From NCBI GenBank assembly GCA_005656395.1, contig SRSI01000050.1, forward strand, positions 2,232,001-2,296,000: DNA of 64,000 bases, read 5' to 3'. The notes under the pieces were generated by a model. It was not told the DNA's origin. It saw nothing but the letters and a program-made list of their open reading frames with translations, and ran no database searches. Below, piece by piece: positions 44,932 through 57,401 of the stretch (position 1 is its first letter; every line of letters starts with the position of its first letter). The DNA comes from Strongyloides papillosus (Eukaryota > Nematoda > Chromadorea > Rhabditida > Strongyloididae). Made by a program: the position numbers and the translations under genes.

Positions 44932-47900
44932 GATATATTTTGTGCTAAAAAATATATACTGTAATTACTTTGTAATATACAAAAAAATATACATATAAAA
45001 AAATATTCCGTTTACACATTTTAAAAAAACGTAAGAAAAATATAATATGCGAAATGATGATAAGGTGTTTTAAAATATGTCTAGAAAAAGTATAGTGGTA
45101 AGATTTATATAAAGGATGTAATTGTTATGTAAAATAAAGCCAAAAATCATTGTTTTGTTTTATAAAAATATATAAATGACAATTTCTAGAAAAGGAAATA
45201 AAAAGTTAGTTATATTTATCGACCTTAGAAAATATAAATTATTAATAAATAATAAAATTGTCACACTGCTTTTTTCTTATTCTTACAATGCTGTTAAAAT
45301 ACACGATGCTATATATATTAACATCATCATCATATAACAACGAGATTTATAACCTTATAATACCTTTTAAGAGATCCAAATTGTAAAATACCTGTTTCTT
45401 ATAAAGCGAAGTCAAAAAAATAACAATCCTTCAAACTGTGATGCAATGTAATTGAGTGTTAAAATTGTAAAAAATTTAAAACTATACATAAAATACCAAA
45501 TGATTTTAGATGTGTTTCTGAAAATGAGAGAATGTTCCTTAATTTTTGAGTCTTAAAAAATCTCACTTAACATATTTTCTATTTTATTTAATAACGATAA
45601 TGAAAAAAACCCTCAAGTAATAAATATACGTTATGATAGAGGAAGGAATATTTCATAAAATAATACCTAAGGAAATAGAAAGTATTTAGTTATAAATGAT
45701 CAATAATACTTCAAACTCACCACTTATATTTCTATAAAATAAGAGGAAGTTATTGTGATGTCAAAAATCAGTCATCAAAAATACACATACTTTTTGTCAT
45801 AACAACAAAAAACTCTTTTTAAAGAATATCATAAGATCGGAAAGTATAAATAAAAAGGATTTTCAGTTGAAAAGTAGAAATTTGTATTTGACGACTACAT
45901 AATACCATCAACAAGACCTCTTGATCTTCGTAACACCTGAAGTCATATGTTTAAATATTATAACAGTATATGTCATAAAGACAAATAGCATTTTATTATT
46001 ATTTGTTATTATTATGAAGTCTATCAAAAACACTATATATCATATGAAAAGTACAAAAGGAAGTTTCTAAAATGAAATAACAACCTAAAGTCCTTTTCTG
46101 ACACTTCTCATTTGAATAGTTAAATAGTAAGATAAAATTTGTTATGTATTTTAAAAGCACAAAGAACGGGCAATGAATATAATCAACATAAATATATATG
46201 TTAAAGAATTCTAAAATCAACAAAAACATAAAAAAAAACTAGCAAATGGAGTAATATTATACTTAAAGTATTCACAAAATAAATTCTAAAAAGAAAAATG
46301 TACAACCATTCATAAAGGTAAAATGTAATGTGAGAAAGATTAAAAACTAACGATTAACAAATATATTACGGTGACAGATGGCTACAAACAATAAAATTAA
46401 TGCTAGACGAATGATAAAAATAAAATAATAAGCAATATATATATTTATATCAAAAATTTATCTTATGTTAATGTCACCAGAACATGTCATTCTTTAAATG
46501 CACATATGAAAAAGAAAATTTTCTTAATGTAAAAATGAAATTTGATAAATTCACCGGTACAATAATATTTGATGAGTATTTTGTAGTGTGAAATTTGATG
46601 ATATTTATAAAATATTAAAAATGGATAGTAATAAATTAAAATATATAATATTATAGATAACTGCTTTTTACTGTTCGTTAATTCTAAAGATTAAAATTAT
46701 AATCTGTGAATGTGACGATAAAAGTAACAATTTAACTAATTTTCCTCCTCTTTTTTCGTTTTTAATAGTATTAAATAAAAAGTATTTTGAGAAAACTTTG
46801 AAATAACAGACAAAAAAAAGGTTATTGTAGATTAGAATGCTAAATAATGCATTAAAAGTGCGCATTTCAGCATCTTATTATTGATTTACTTTAAAATACA
46901 ATATCTTCTTAAGCTAATAGTTTCAGACAGAAGTACAAAAAAAATTATTAATGTATGAATAAATATAAGAAATGAGAAAAGTAATATTATTTAAATATAT
47001 ATAGAAAATTTAAGTAAAATATGTTGGTAAAAATGTGTACTCAAGTACAGATATACTTTAAATGACAACATGGAGATGTAATTAATCATAGTAAACATGA
47101 GAAAAGATGTCACTATAATAATTGTTTTTCCTTTTGACGGATATCTTATCTAATTAAGTATAGATGAGATTTAAAATAATTATAGTGCATCTAAAAACAA
47201 AAAAAATTGTTCTATTATGATCCTTTATAGTGCATATGAAATGAAAAAATATATTTTAATGTGTAACTTTTTGTTGGGAACTTTAATAATAATTACATAT
47301 TTTTCTATCAGTTTTTGGTTAAAATTTTTAAAATATTCATAAGGGTATTAGATAACATATTGTAATATGTAAAGGGAATAATATTAATTTATAGTATGTT
47401 ACTAATCTTAAGCTAAATAATCAGGAAGAAATATGATAAATATTTTAAAACGTTAATAATTTCTTTTTAGACTAATCACGTAGACAATTTTTTTTATAAA
47501 AATTTATAAAAATTATAAATCAGCTGAGGGAAAGATTATAAAATATTCATAAATTAAAATTATTGCTTTTAAAAGATGAGAAACAAAATATATATTTGAA
47601 AAAAGATTGTATTGAATTGTGCTCTTATAGTACATGTACATAATTTTGATAAACTATTAAATTTACACAGAGAGACTTTTATATATTTTGTTTATATAGA
47701 TAATCAAAAGATTGAATTTTTAAGAGTTTCACTCTTTGTAAGACAATATATGTATTTTTAAATAAAATATTACATATAAAATATGTATAAAATTCAATTG
47801 AAACTGTTATCTTTCTGAGAAAATCAAATTACATTTTAATTTTACTTTTCTATTCATTGCCTATATAGATTTATATAATAAATTATGATTAGTATTATTA

Positions 47901-50390
47901 TTAAACTTAAATCCTATTTACTGGTTTTCTTTTTGTTAAAAATCTCTAATATTTAATTTTACTAGTACTATTTAATATAATATATATGCTTTATTTAAAA
48001 ATATAAATAAAGCGGAAATACGTTACTTTTCGTTTAATTAGACAGAAAATATTAATCATGTGATATATGATTAAATAATAGTATAATAAAGTACAGCAAA
48101 AAGTTAGCTAAAATAAAAAGGTAATGACACAACTAAAAAGTAAAAATTTTTACTATTCACTAACTTTAATTGATTAAAACTTAAATAATATGATTATTTT
48201 ATCTAAAATTTTAATCATTAATGTTTTAAGAAAGAAGTTAGTTAGTAAGTAAGCTAAACATTCAAACAGAATTTTTCATTATCCCCAATTTATATTTATT
48301 AGAAGTGATGGAATAAAAAAGATTTAATTAAATCATAAAATATAGAGAGTAGTGTAATTGTCTGATAGATCTTGTATAAAAATAAAGTAAAACTAAAAAA
48401 AAGACATAGAAAGTTGTGTATAAAAAGTGTACTAACTTTTTTAACATTGGGAAAATGTACAATAAAAATGTATTTTACTCATAAAACTGTATCCTTTTTA
48501 AGCATTTTAAAAGTACCATAACATAGTGAAAAATTTATAAATTTTTAAATTATTTGTTCTAAACTGTTTACATCAACAAATAAAGCCACGTGCTCTTTTA
48601 ATAAATTGTTATTGATTTTTAAATAGATTAAAGCTTATAAACAAATTTAATACCATTTTAAATTAGATCTAAATAATAATTGCGTGATTAAAAATAAATA
48701 AATAAATAAAAAATACTTCAATTTCTTATATAAAAAATTTAAAAAATAATACCAACTCCTTTAACATTCTTCAATTTCTTATACGCGAAAAACATACTTC
48801 AAAAAAAATTATCTAATCTTACTTGGTCATTAGGGAAAAAAAATGAAGAACATTGACAGGATTTTTTATTATTTTAATAATAATTGATAACATATTTATT
48901 ATAATCTTTACTTTTAACTTATTTTACTGAACAACAATACAAATAATAATCTTGATAAAGAGAGAGGGTAAATATAAGTTGCTATGGTAATAAAAAATGA
49001 ATATTTGAGAATGATAATTACATCAACACAAACAATAACAATAGATGTTTTAGTATAATATGATGAGGAACATTAAAAACAAGTCATAATTAATAAAAAA
49101 AGTGAAAACATTGGAATTATTAATAAAAACAATCATAAAAACATACAATGATACAAGAAAATGCTGTTACAAGAATTTAATAGTATATAATATCGTCAAT
49201 TGAATTTTTTTCACGAAAATCAATGGATTGAATTAAACATCATTACTGGTATTATATTTAAAAATGTGTCATTTTGGGTAAATATTATTTTTTATACATC
49301 TGCAAAAAATATAGTTAATAAATATAGTAATGTAATATCATCTTGTTAAACAAAATGGAAATGCACAATAATTTTGTTAGCCATTTTTCGAGTAAACGTG
49401 AATGAGTAGTTTTAAATAGTGCAGAAAATGTTTACATCAAAAGGATAAAATATAAAAAATTTTCTTTGTTCCAGATACTATCTGATTAAAGGGTAAAAAA
49501 ATTACAACTTAAATGTACTTTAAAAGTAAAATAATATAATTTTATCTTTTTCGATGTGCCATATGAATAGGGAATGAAAAAAGATTGATGGCTATATAGT
49601 TTTGAAGTTATTAGAGTTAGAAAAAAAATAAATAACGAAATTGCCATTATTTTATCGTTCAATTTTTTTTTCTTCTCATTAAAAACCCAGTTTGAAATAT
49701 GATTAATATTATTATTTGCTTTTGGGACCAGTCATTTGTTAAAACTTTTACTAAAAATAGTTAGACTACACTAATTCCTTATAAAACCACCTATCTGGGG
49801 GAGAAATTATTAACCAATTCAAGTGGAATTTTTTAATTATACATAGAAAATAAATAAATTCATCTATTTATGTCTCGAAATATTTTTAAAATAGCCCTTG
49901 AATATCAATTTCGTTATAACTTGTGTATAATATTTAAAATATTGCAACAAAATATACTAGACATTTTTTATTTGTTATTTTATTGAAATATGTCTAATAT
50001 TAAACAGATGTAATGGTAAACAATAACAATAATATAAAAAAATCTAATTTTTTGGGTATTTTGAAACTAGTGAATATAAAATTAAATGTTATGTATATGT
50101 ATTATAAAAAAATTGTACAATTAGTCTTTGATTTCTAAATAAAGACAATTTAAATAAACATATATATACAAATGATGTATACATAATTTGTTTTAAAAAG
50201 GCGTCAACAGAAAAAAAAGACGTATTTGTTTACAAGAAAGAAAATTATTTTTTTTGTATATTATTATTGTTTTTGTAATCTTTGATAAGGAACTATTTAA
50301 ACAACTTTAAGGGATATAAAAAATATAAGAATAAATAAAAGGAAGTTTTTTATTATACAAATATTTAAGAGTTGAAAAAAGGAAAACAAA
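44932..50390. other. 5.4-kb gene-poor AT-rich region
   Basis: No spliced or long reading frame is supported on either strand; the few open stretches (for example 45999-46229 and 46668-46865 on the minus strand) are short and low in complexity. No tRNA, snRNA or transposon ends were recognised by eye. The region separates CDC34 (its 5' side) from the 3' end of CstF-77, so it includes the CDC34 promoter and possibly unrecognised non-coding transcripts. Confidence 0.4.
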
Positions 50391-53300
50391 TTATATCATA
50401 TTTTTATCGAAATGCGTCATCATTAATGTATTCAATAAGTTATCACAGTTAACTATAGGCTCCACAAAACGTACTGAGTTTCCGATATCCATCAAAACTT
50501 TATTAATACTATTTGGTACTTTGAAACGATTTCTATCAAATAATGGCAAAGCATGATCATCCTCCTCCGGTTTGTATGGGGACCAATTTTGAAGAGTTGG
50601 CATAACCAGGCCTTCCATTCTATCAGCGATAGCTGTTTTTTTAGTTTCTTTTACCAATGCAGCAACAGCAGATGATGGATTATATATAACCACATTTCTC
50701 GTATTTATTCCGTTGATTTTTTTCTTTCCTTTGAATTTATAATGTGTTGTAAATGGTGAAATTTTAACTGCTAACTCCTGCAATTGATGCTCTGTTTCAC
50801 GTGTCTTTTTGATTGGTGGTTTTATTGTTGTAAAGTATCCTGATAATTTGCATTGTTCCGGTGTTAATGGTAATATTCCTCCATAGGAGTAACGATCAGT
50901 TAGTTCATGAAGTTTTTTATCTTTATAAACACTGCCGAGAGATTCTTTTCTTTCTTTTTCTATTTTTTGAAGATTTTCTTTGCTTTCATGAATATAGATA
51001 TGTCTGAAAGCAATCTCCCATGCTTCAATTTTTTCAGCCGGGGATAGAGAATATATTGATATATATTTTTTGAATTGTTCTTTAACTAATTCTTTAGAAG
51101 GTTGTCGTAAACTTAAATCAAACCATTCTTTCTCTAATTCTAATTCATGTCCAAATTTATCTTCTGTGTACTTCAAAATATTAAAAGCAACATTTCTATT
51201 CTTCAAACATCTAAATTCAATGTTTGCAGCTGCCAAATATGGTAGCACACCAACCCTTGGGTCTTGTCTTAGTTTCCTAAAAACAAGTCTATACTTATCA
51301 GCCCCAAGACATCTCCTTGTAAATTGCATATAATTAATATAAATTAAGTTAGGGTCAAAATTGTATTCTGTATTGGCTAGTAAAGTTTTATAGTACTCCT
51401 GAGCGAGTTTGAATTCTTTTCTTTCCTCCAAGAAGAAGGCAAAACAAAAATGGAATAGTAGTGAATACTTCATTGTACCAGTAATCATCTTTTTAAAGTA
51501 GCTTTCTACGATATTTTCAATTTCTGAATAGGCAATGACCTCTCCTCTGCTATCCATTTTTTCTATGTAATCAAGATGGAACATCAGTACTTGGTAACAT
51601 AAATTTGGATGTCTACCAAATCGTAATAGATATTGTTCATAGGCATATGAAATTCTTTTTAACCTCTCCAATGGATCATTTATTTTTAGAAGGCATTTTC
51701 TTTCCCAATTAACATATCTTTGCCAAAACATTCTCTGCTTCTTCTCATCAGGTAATTGTGCTCTTTTCGGAACAGAAAATCTTTCATAATCCAATGGTTT
51801 ATGAATTGATTGGAATGATTGCATAATTTTCTTTATCTTATTATAATCTTTCATCCTTTCAGCAATGAATCTCTCCGCCATTGGTGGGTTAACTTTCTTC
51901 TCGAAATTGGAATACTCCATAAAGAAAGCATCTATCCCTGTCATTGGAACTTGAAATGCTTTAGCATAAACTTTTCTGATGGCAGATATCTTTTGATTCT
52001 CAGCATATGGCCCATTTGCAACAACATTCTCCAGAAATTGTATGTAACTTTTGTATAGAGGTAGTGCTTTTATATCCAATCCAACGTTGTCAATAGCAAA
52101 TTCGTAGGCTTTGGCTAGAACTTCCCTGTAATCAGGAAGCTGTGTTTTAGTTGTTCTGACAAAATCAACATAGTATACGTAGAGGTTGATATTTTTTATT
52201 ACTGGTAAACATTTTTGAAATAATTCTTCTGCTTTATCTACATTTCCACAGCGTACCTAAAAAATATATAAAATTCTGTTATATTTCCCTATTTCTTACC
52301 TCATGTTCAATATAAATTTTCCAGCATTCAGTATTATTAGGAAACTGTTCCAATATACTATCATAAAAATTCCTCTCAACATCTGTAATTTGTTTCTCCT
52401 GAATATCAGTCATCATCTGTTTCCATGAAGCAACATCCCATCTGTTATTTTGAATACGTTTCTCTAACGGTAAACTATTAATCTTAGCAACACTCTGAAT
52501 TGGTTTAACTTTATTTTCTAATCTCTTTTTGCGGAATGTCAGTGCTCTACTAACAAGTTCATTCTCAAAAGTCTTATTCAACTTCACTGGTATTAGAGTT
52601 CGAATCTTATGAAGGAGACTACTTCTGTATGAAACTCTTTTAACTCTACTTTCAATTAAAGATGTTTTGAGGCGGTAAGCCAAACCATATTTGGTAAAAT
52701 CAATCTTTTCATCTGCATCTAAAATTCTTGCATTCCTTCTTTTATTCCATCTTTCATTAATCATATGATAGATTGATTGTAAATATTTTGGATCAACATT
52801 TCCTTTTTCTGCCTCCTGTATACACATTCTGATTAGTTTATCGAGGCGGTCACGATAATAATTAGATGCAAGGACAAAATTGACTGCTTCCAGTGATCTG
52901 TAGTTTATGTTGAGGCTCAATTTTTTCTTTATACCCATTTGACCATGATATTCCCATTTTGGTATATCAGCATTCATGCTATTTGATAATTTAGGATTAA
53001 TGAAATATTTATTCCTTATATGTATAATGGAAATTATGAGACCCTTTAATTCGCTGTACGATCTTCCTTTTATCCTATCTCCAGGATTCATCCCACGACT
53101 TTTCTTATAATCATTGGGTCCTAATTCACTGTCCATATAAATATCATTTACTAAGAATCCTTTATCATCAACGTTAGGAAAATTTTTTCTTTTCCTTCCA
53201 TCTAAACCTTTTTCATATCCTCGCCTGAAACCAGCCATTTGACCATACATATCATCAATAGGATCACCATACCTGTTACCTGTACGATTCCCTGTATTAT

Positions 53301-53631
53301 TATAAGGGTTAAAACCATAAACTTTCCCTTTATTCCCATACTGTGGACCATGTAATTGATATTTCTTCCATACCTCCTTTCCACCATGAATCATCTGTCC
53401 ATTCCTAAGGACATTATTTGGGAAACCCCCTCGACCATTATAAGGAACCTTACCACCAATTAACGGTCCTCGAGATTTAGAAAAATTTGAGGGATTAAAA
53501 AAATTACTTACGTTTGAAATTCCATATTTATTCCAAACAACACCTTTCTCAATTTCTTTCCTACCACCATAGCCTTTGGAGTATTTTTTATTGTTAAATC
53601 CTTGGTTTCGTACTGCTGTATTGTGATACAT
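50391..53631 (-). CDS. suf-1: Cleavage stimulation factor subunit 3 (CstF-77), long N-terminal extension
   Basis: Exons 53631..52300 and 52256..50391, with a 43-bp intron in phase 0, give 1,065 residues; the animal protein is about 720. From about residue 395 the sequence follows CstF-77: HAT repeats beginning NRWDVASWKQMM, ILEQFPNNTECWKIYIEHE, then across the intron VRCGNVDKAEELFQKCLP, and later YAENQKISAIRKVYAKAF, YAYEQYLLRFGRHPNLCY and LIYINYMQFTRRCLGADKYR. A C-terminal region resembling the CstF-64 contact follows. CstF-77 scaffolds the 3'-end cleavage complex. The first ~190 residues are Gly/Tyr/Asn/Arg-rich and ~200 more are basic, with no recognised fold, yet they lie in the same exon and frame as the first HAT. 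The ATG follows CTGGTAG, with TTTCAG nearby. Confidence 0.92.
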
Positions 53632-54354
53632 CTACCAGCCTGAAATTATTTGAGAAATTTTGTAGAAATAAAAATTTGAGAAAAAGCAAATTAAAAATAG
53701 AAAATCAAAACTGATAAGTGATACTTCTCCAAACTACACTAAATACATACATTAATGTCACTTTATCGGGGACATGTCAGCTCACCAAAAATTAATGTGG
53801 GAATTTAGAGGAGAGTATAAAAGGTGTTTTTTTTTATTTTGATGGGTTAAATCGCAGTGAATTTCGGTATTTTGAAAGAGAACGGTTATGTAATTGGATG
53901 TACTTTGTACTTGAGAGTAATTTATGACAAAAATTAATAATTTTCTTAATGAAATTTTTTTTATTTTTGATACGAAAGATAGAAACGATATAGCTTATAA
54001 GTGGGATTAATGGTATATATATATTAAAGGTCATTTTTAATGTAGTTTAGTTGTTATCATACATTAGCATCTTCATTATTTTTGGTCACCTAAATTTTTA
54101 TATATACTTTCTAATTATCTGTTATTTTGATATAATATTTATCGTTTTTGTTATGAAAATTTTGTCTTTACTATTATTTTATTATTGTTCATGTACTCTC
54201 ATTATTTTGATCAGTTAGATTTCTATGTATAGTTTCTAAATACATTAACATTATAATTTTGTATTTTAAAATTTTTTTTTATACGTTTAATGCTTACTAT
54301 TTTGCACACACATCTTCTATTAATATTTTTTTTATCTCTTTTCAGTGTTATGCA
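53632..54354. promoter_or_regulatory. Divergent region, CstF-77 / first RPA70-like gene
   Basis: 723 bp between the two starts. From about 53810 rightwards it matches the upstream sequence of the other RPA70-like copies (TTTTGATGG...ATCGCAGTGAA and, later, TTTGCACACACATCTTCTATTA), so the duplicated unit begins here. The last bases are a strong acceptor, CTCTTTTCAG, followed by TGTTATGCA-ATG. Confidence 0.5.
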
Positions 54355-56241
54355 ATGTCTTCTACTTCTACTAAGACTAGTAAAAAAGAATACGAGTTGA
54401 CTCGTGGTTTTTTTCAACTTCTAGCGGAGAACAATGCGGATCGCCTTAAACCACTCGTTCAAATCATGGTTAGTGATTTTTTTAAACCTTCTCATTAATA
54501 ATTCTTCACTTTTAAGAATAGCCGTCCTACTAAAGGTGGATCTAGTATTCGTCTCCGTCTAAGTGATGGGACATTTTCATATGGGGATGTACTTCTCAAA
54601 GATGATGGTGTGAGAAAATTTGGGTCATATGAAATGGAGAAATCCCAATCTGTAATAAAATTAACAGGATTTTGTTCAAATATAGCCACTAATGAAAATG
54701 TTAAAAGAGTCCATCTAGACATTTTTGATTTTGAATTGATTGATAAGGATTCTCCAATTATAGGAACACCTAAGCCTCATTGTGGAACTCCCGTAAATTA
54801 TTTGGCTTCGAGAACAGAGAAAGTAGGACGAAGATCTTTGAAACAATCAAACTTTCAATTTTCACTGGAGGAAGTAACAACATCTTCCGAAAACATTGAA
54901 TGTGAGTCTTCCGAAAATGATCCTCCTATTGTCCCGGTAATTTCAATCAGCCCGCATTTAAGGCAATGGAAAATCCATGGAGTTGTTACAGACAAAAGTA
55001 AAATAAGGTATTTTGAAACCCCGAGAGGACATGGTGAGGTTTTTGATTTTTCTATTAGTGATAAAGAGGGAACTGAAATAAGAGTCTCTTGTTTTGGTGG
55101 TATGGTCCATGAATACATTGAATTGATAGAACTTTATACTACATATATCATTAAGGGAAATAATAAAGCCGTTAGACCTGCAAAAAGAAGTAACAATAAT
55201 ACTGGACACGAGTATGAGATAACGATGAGAAGTGATGTTGAGGTAACAAAATGTGAAAATTCAATTCCACTTCCTCCTCAGAAGATTAATCGTGTTGTCC
55301 TCTCGAAAATCAAAATGTTTCTTGGTGAATTAGTTGATGTAATTGCTGTAGTGCATAATATGGAAGAACCTGTTAACATTAATGGCAAGAACGAGGTATT
55401 AAATAGGATGAGAGTTTCACTCATCGATGAATCCGAATCTTTAATAACATTGACTATTTGGGGAGATTCTTGCGATGAATTCACCGAGGATTTACTTCAT
55501 AAGCCCATAATTTTAAAGAACGTTGCAGTTACTGAATTTAGTGGGATATTTAACCTAACGTTTGGGTTTCGATCGAGAATCATTCCATCTGAGGATGTTG
55601 ACATTGTTGAAGATATTTCAGAATGGTACACAAGAGAGCGAGGTAACATTCAAATTAGCAATATTTCATCATCTCCCACAACTATTACTAAGAATGTTAC
55701 TATCCACTCTGTGATTGTTAGCTGTTTGAATGATAACAATATAAAAGAAGGATATTTTAATATAATTGGTAGAGTCGGAAGAGTCAGAGAGAATTTAGTT
55801 TACAAAGCGTGTCCTCAGGAAGGTTGCAGGAGAAAAGTTGTTGCTCAAAATGGAAAACATTACTGTTCAAAATGTAACATTACTTCAAGAAACTTTAAAT
55901 ATGTTTTGATGGTAATTTTTCAAATTTACGATCACTCTGGGAGTCACTGGGTGGCAATGTTTAATAGCATAGCTGAACGATTGTTAAAGAAGACAGCTTC
56001 TGAAATTGGTAGTATTATAGAAGCTCATGGTGAATTTGAAGGACGTGAAGAGGTTGTTTCAAGTCTTGTTAATACTCTTCATGATTTTAAAGTTAGATTC
56101 AAAATTGGATCGTACAAGGGTCGTGAAATTGTTAAATGGTGTTGTGTTGATGTTAAACCCGTTAATTTAACAAAATATGCTGATTGTCTCAAAGAATGGT
56201 GTAAAAATGCTGAGGAGTTTTGCTCTAAATATGGTATTTAA
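54355..56241 (+). CDS. RPA large-subunit (RPA70)-like paralogue 1
   Basis: Exons 54355..54468 and 54517..56241, with a 48-bp intron, give 612 residues, the length of ordinary RPA70. The N-terminal domain (1-~115) has RLKPLVQIMNSRPTKGGSSI and RLRLSDGTFSYG. After an acidic Ser-rich linker come DBD-A (ISPHLRQWKIHGVVTDKS...IRVSCFGG), DBD-B (LPPQKINRVVLSKIKMF...LTIWGDSCDEF) and DBD-C with a C4 zinc knuckle (C470-x4-C475-x12-C488-x2-C491), ending VKWCCVDVKPVNLTKY. RPA70 binds single-stranded DNA in replication, repair and recombination. All domains are kept, so the protein could bind ssDNA, but several aromatic base-stacking positions need checking. The start follows TTTTCAG-TGTTATGCA. Confidence 0.9.
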
Positions 56242-57401
56242 TTCTTTATTCTTTTAATATAAGATTAATAATTTGCGCAATTTTTTCTTTAATTTAATTT
56301 TTAATAAAAACTTGTAGTTAAAGATAAGGTGATTTAATTTTTATTTGTAATTATTTTAATATTAGTTTACGTTTTTTTATTTTTAAATATCTCTCTTCAT
56401 TAATAAGTTCCACAGAGATGGGTAGTTTCTGTACAATTTATAAAATTTTTTTGGAACTAATATATGTTATGTTAGCGAGAGGAATGTTTGAATCTTTGTT
56501 AAATATGATAGTAAATTGTATTTTAAACGAATTTTTCATTACTTCAAAATCCTACATTTAAAATAATGTCATCACGTTATTTTAGTATCTATAACATTTG
56601 TTTTTATTAGATCTTCACTATCCAAATTAAATTGCAAAATGACTAGCTATATTTGAGAATTCATTTTTACTTGATTTTTTTTCAAACATATTCTTGTCTA
56701 ATAAGAAAACGTGTAACACACTCAAAAATTACTATTGGAATGTAGAAAAAAGTGTAAAAGGGATTTTTCTTTGTTTTGATGGTCTTTATCGCAGTGAAAT
56801 TCAATATTGTTAAAGGGAAAACCTTATATACTTAAGATGTAGTTTGTATTTTAAAATCATTTATGGCATGGATTAATACTTTTCTAATCAAAATTTTTCT
56901 TATTTTCGATACGAAGGAAAGAAATGACATATTCTATAGTGCAATTCATATTGTATATGCATTAAAAATTATTATTTATTTAACTTTGTTGTTAATATAT
57001 ATATTATTTTTACATTTGATCTCTTAAATCTTTATATATAGTTTATAATTCTCTGCCATTTTCATTTTATTGCTTTTTTATAAACACTTTTTCTTTACCA
57101 TTATTTTAATATTATTGTCCATGTATCTGATTATTTTGATCAATTAAATTTTTATGTATTGTTTTTAATTTCTTAACATTTTATTTAATTTTGTATTTTA
57201 AAGTTTTTTTTATACGTTTCATGTTTACTATTTTGCACACACATTTATAATAATTTTTTTTTGGGTAGTACTACATTGGCCCTATTGGGTATTGGGTTTA
57301 TTATGTATTTACTCTGTTCAAAATATAGGTAAATACACAATAGCCCAATCAGGCCCATGTAGTTTACCCCATTTTTTTTTATTTATTTTCAGTGTTATAC
57401 A
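56242..57401. other. Intergenic between RPA70-like copies 1 and 2
   Basis: Mostly duplicated flank of the array, with no gene. It contains the inverted-repeat element at 57263-57370, which is missing from the equivalent place in copies 1, 3 and 4. Confidence 0.6.
57263..57370. mobile_element. MITE-like inverted-repeat insertion in leader of RPA70-like copy 2
   Basis: 108 bp. The left arm begins GGGTAGTACTACATTGGCCC and the right arm ends GGCCCATGTAGTTTACCCC; further inward ATGTATTTA pairs with TAAATACAC. The arms form an imperfect hairpin over about 45 bp each. The segment is flanked on both sides by ATTTTTTTT-like runs, a possible target duplication. The matching place in the other three copies runs straight from the GCACACACATCTTC region to the splice acceptor, so this is an insertion specific to copy 2. 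No coding capacity. Confidence 0.7.

Noticed and set aside
52300..53000. TAF4-like histone-fold region in the CstF-77 extension
   Set aside because: Only a vague helical similarity; no conserved motif could be aligned.
54495..55484. Minus-strand open frames in the RPA70-like genes, repeated at 61060 and 63652
   Set aside because: They are antisense shadows of strongly supported plus-strand coding exons.
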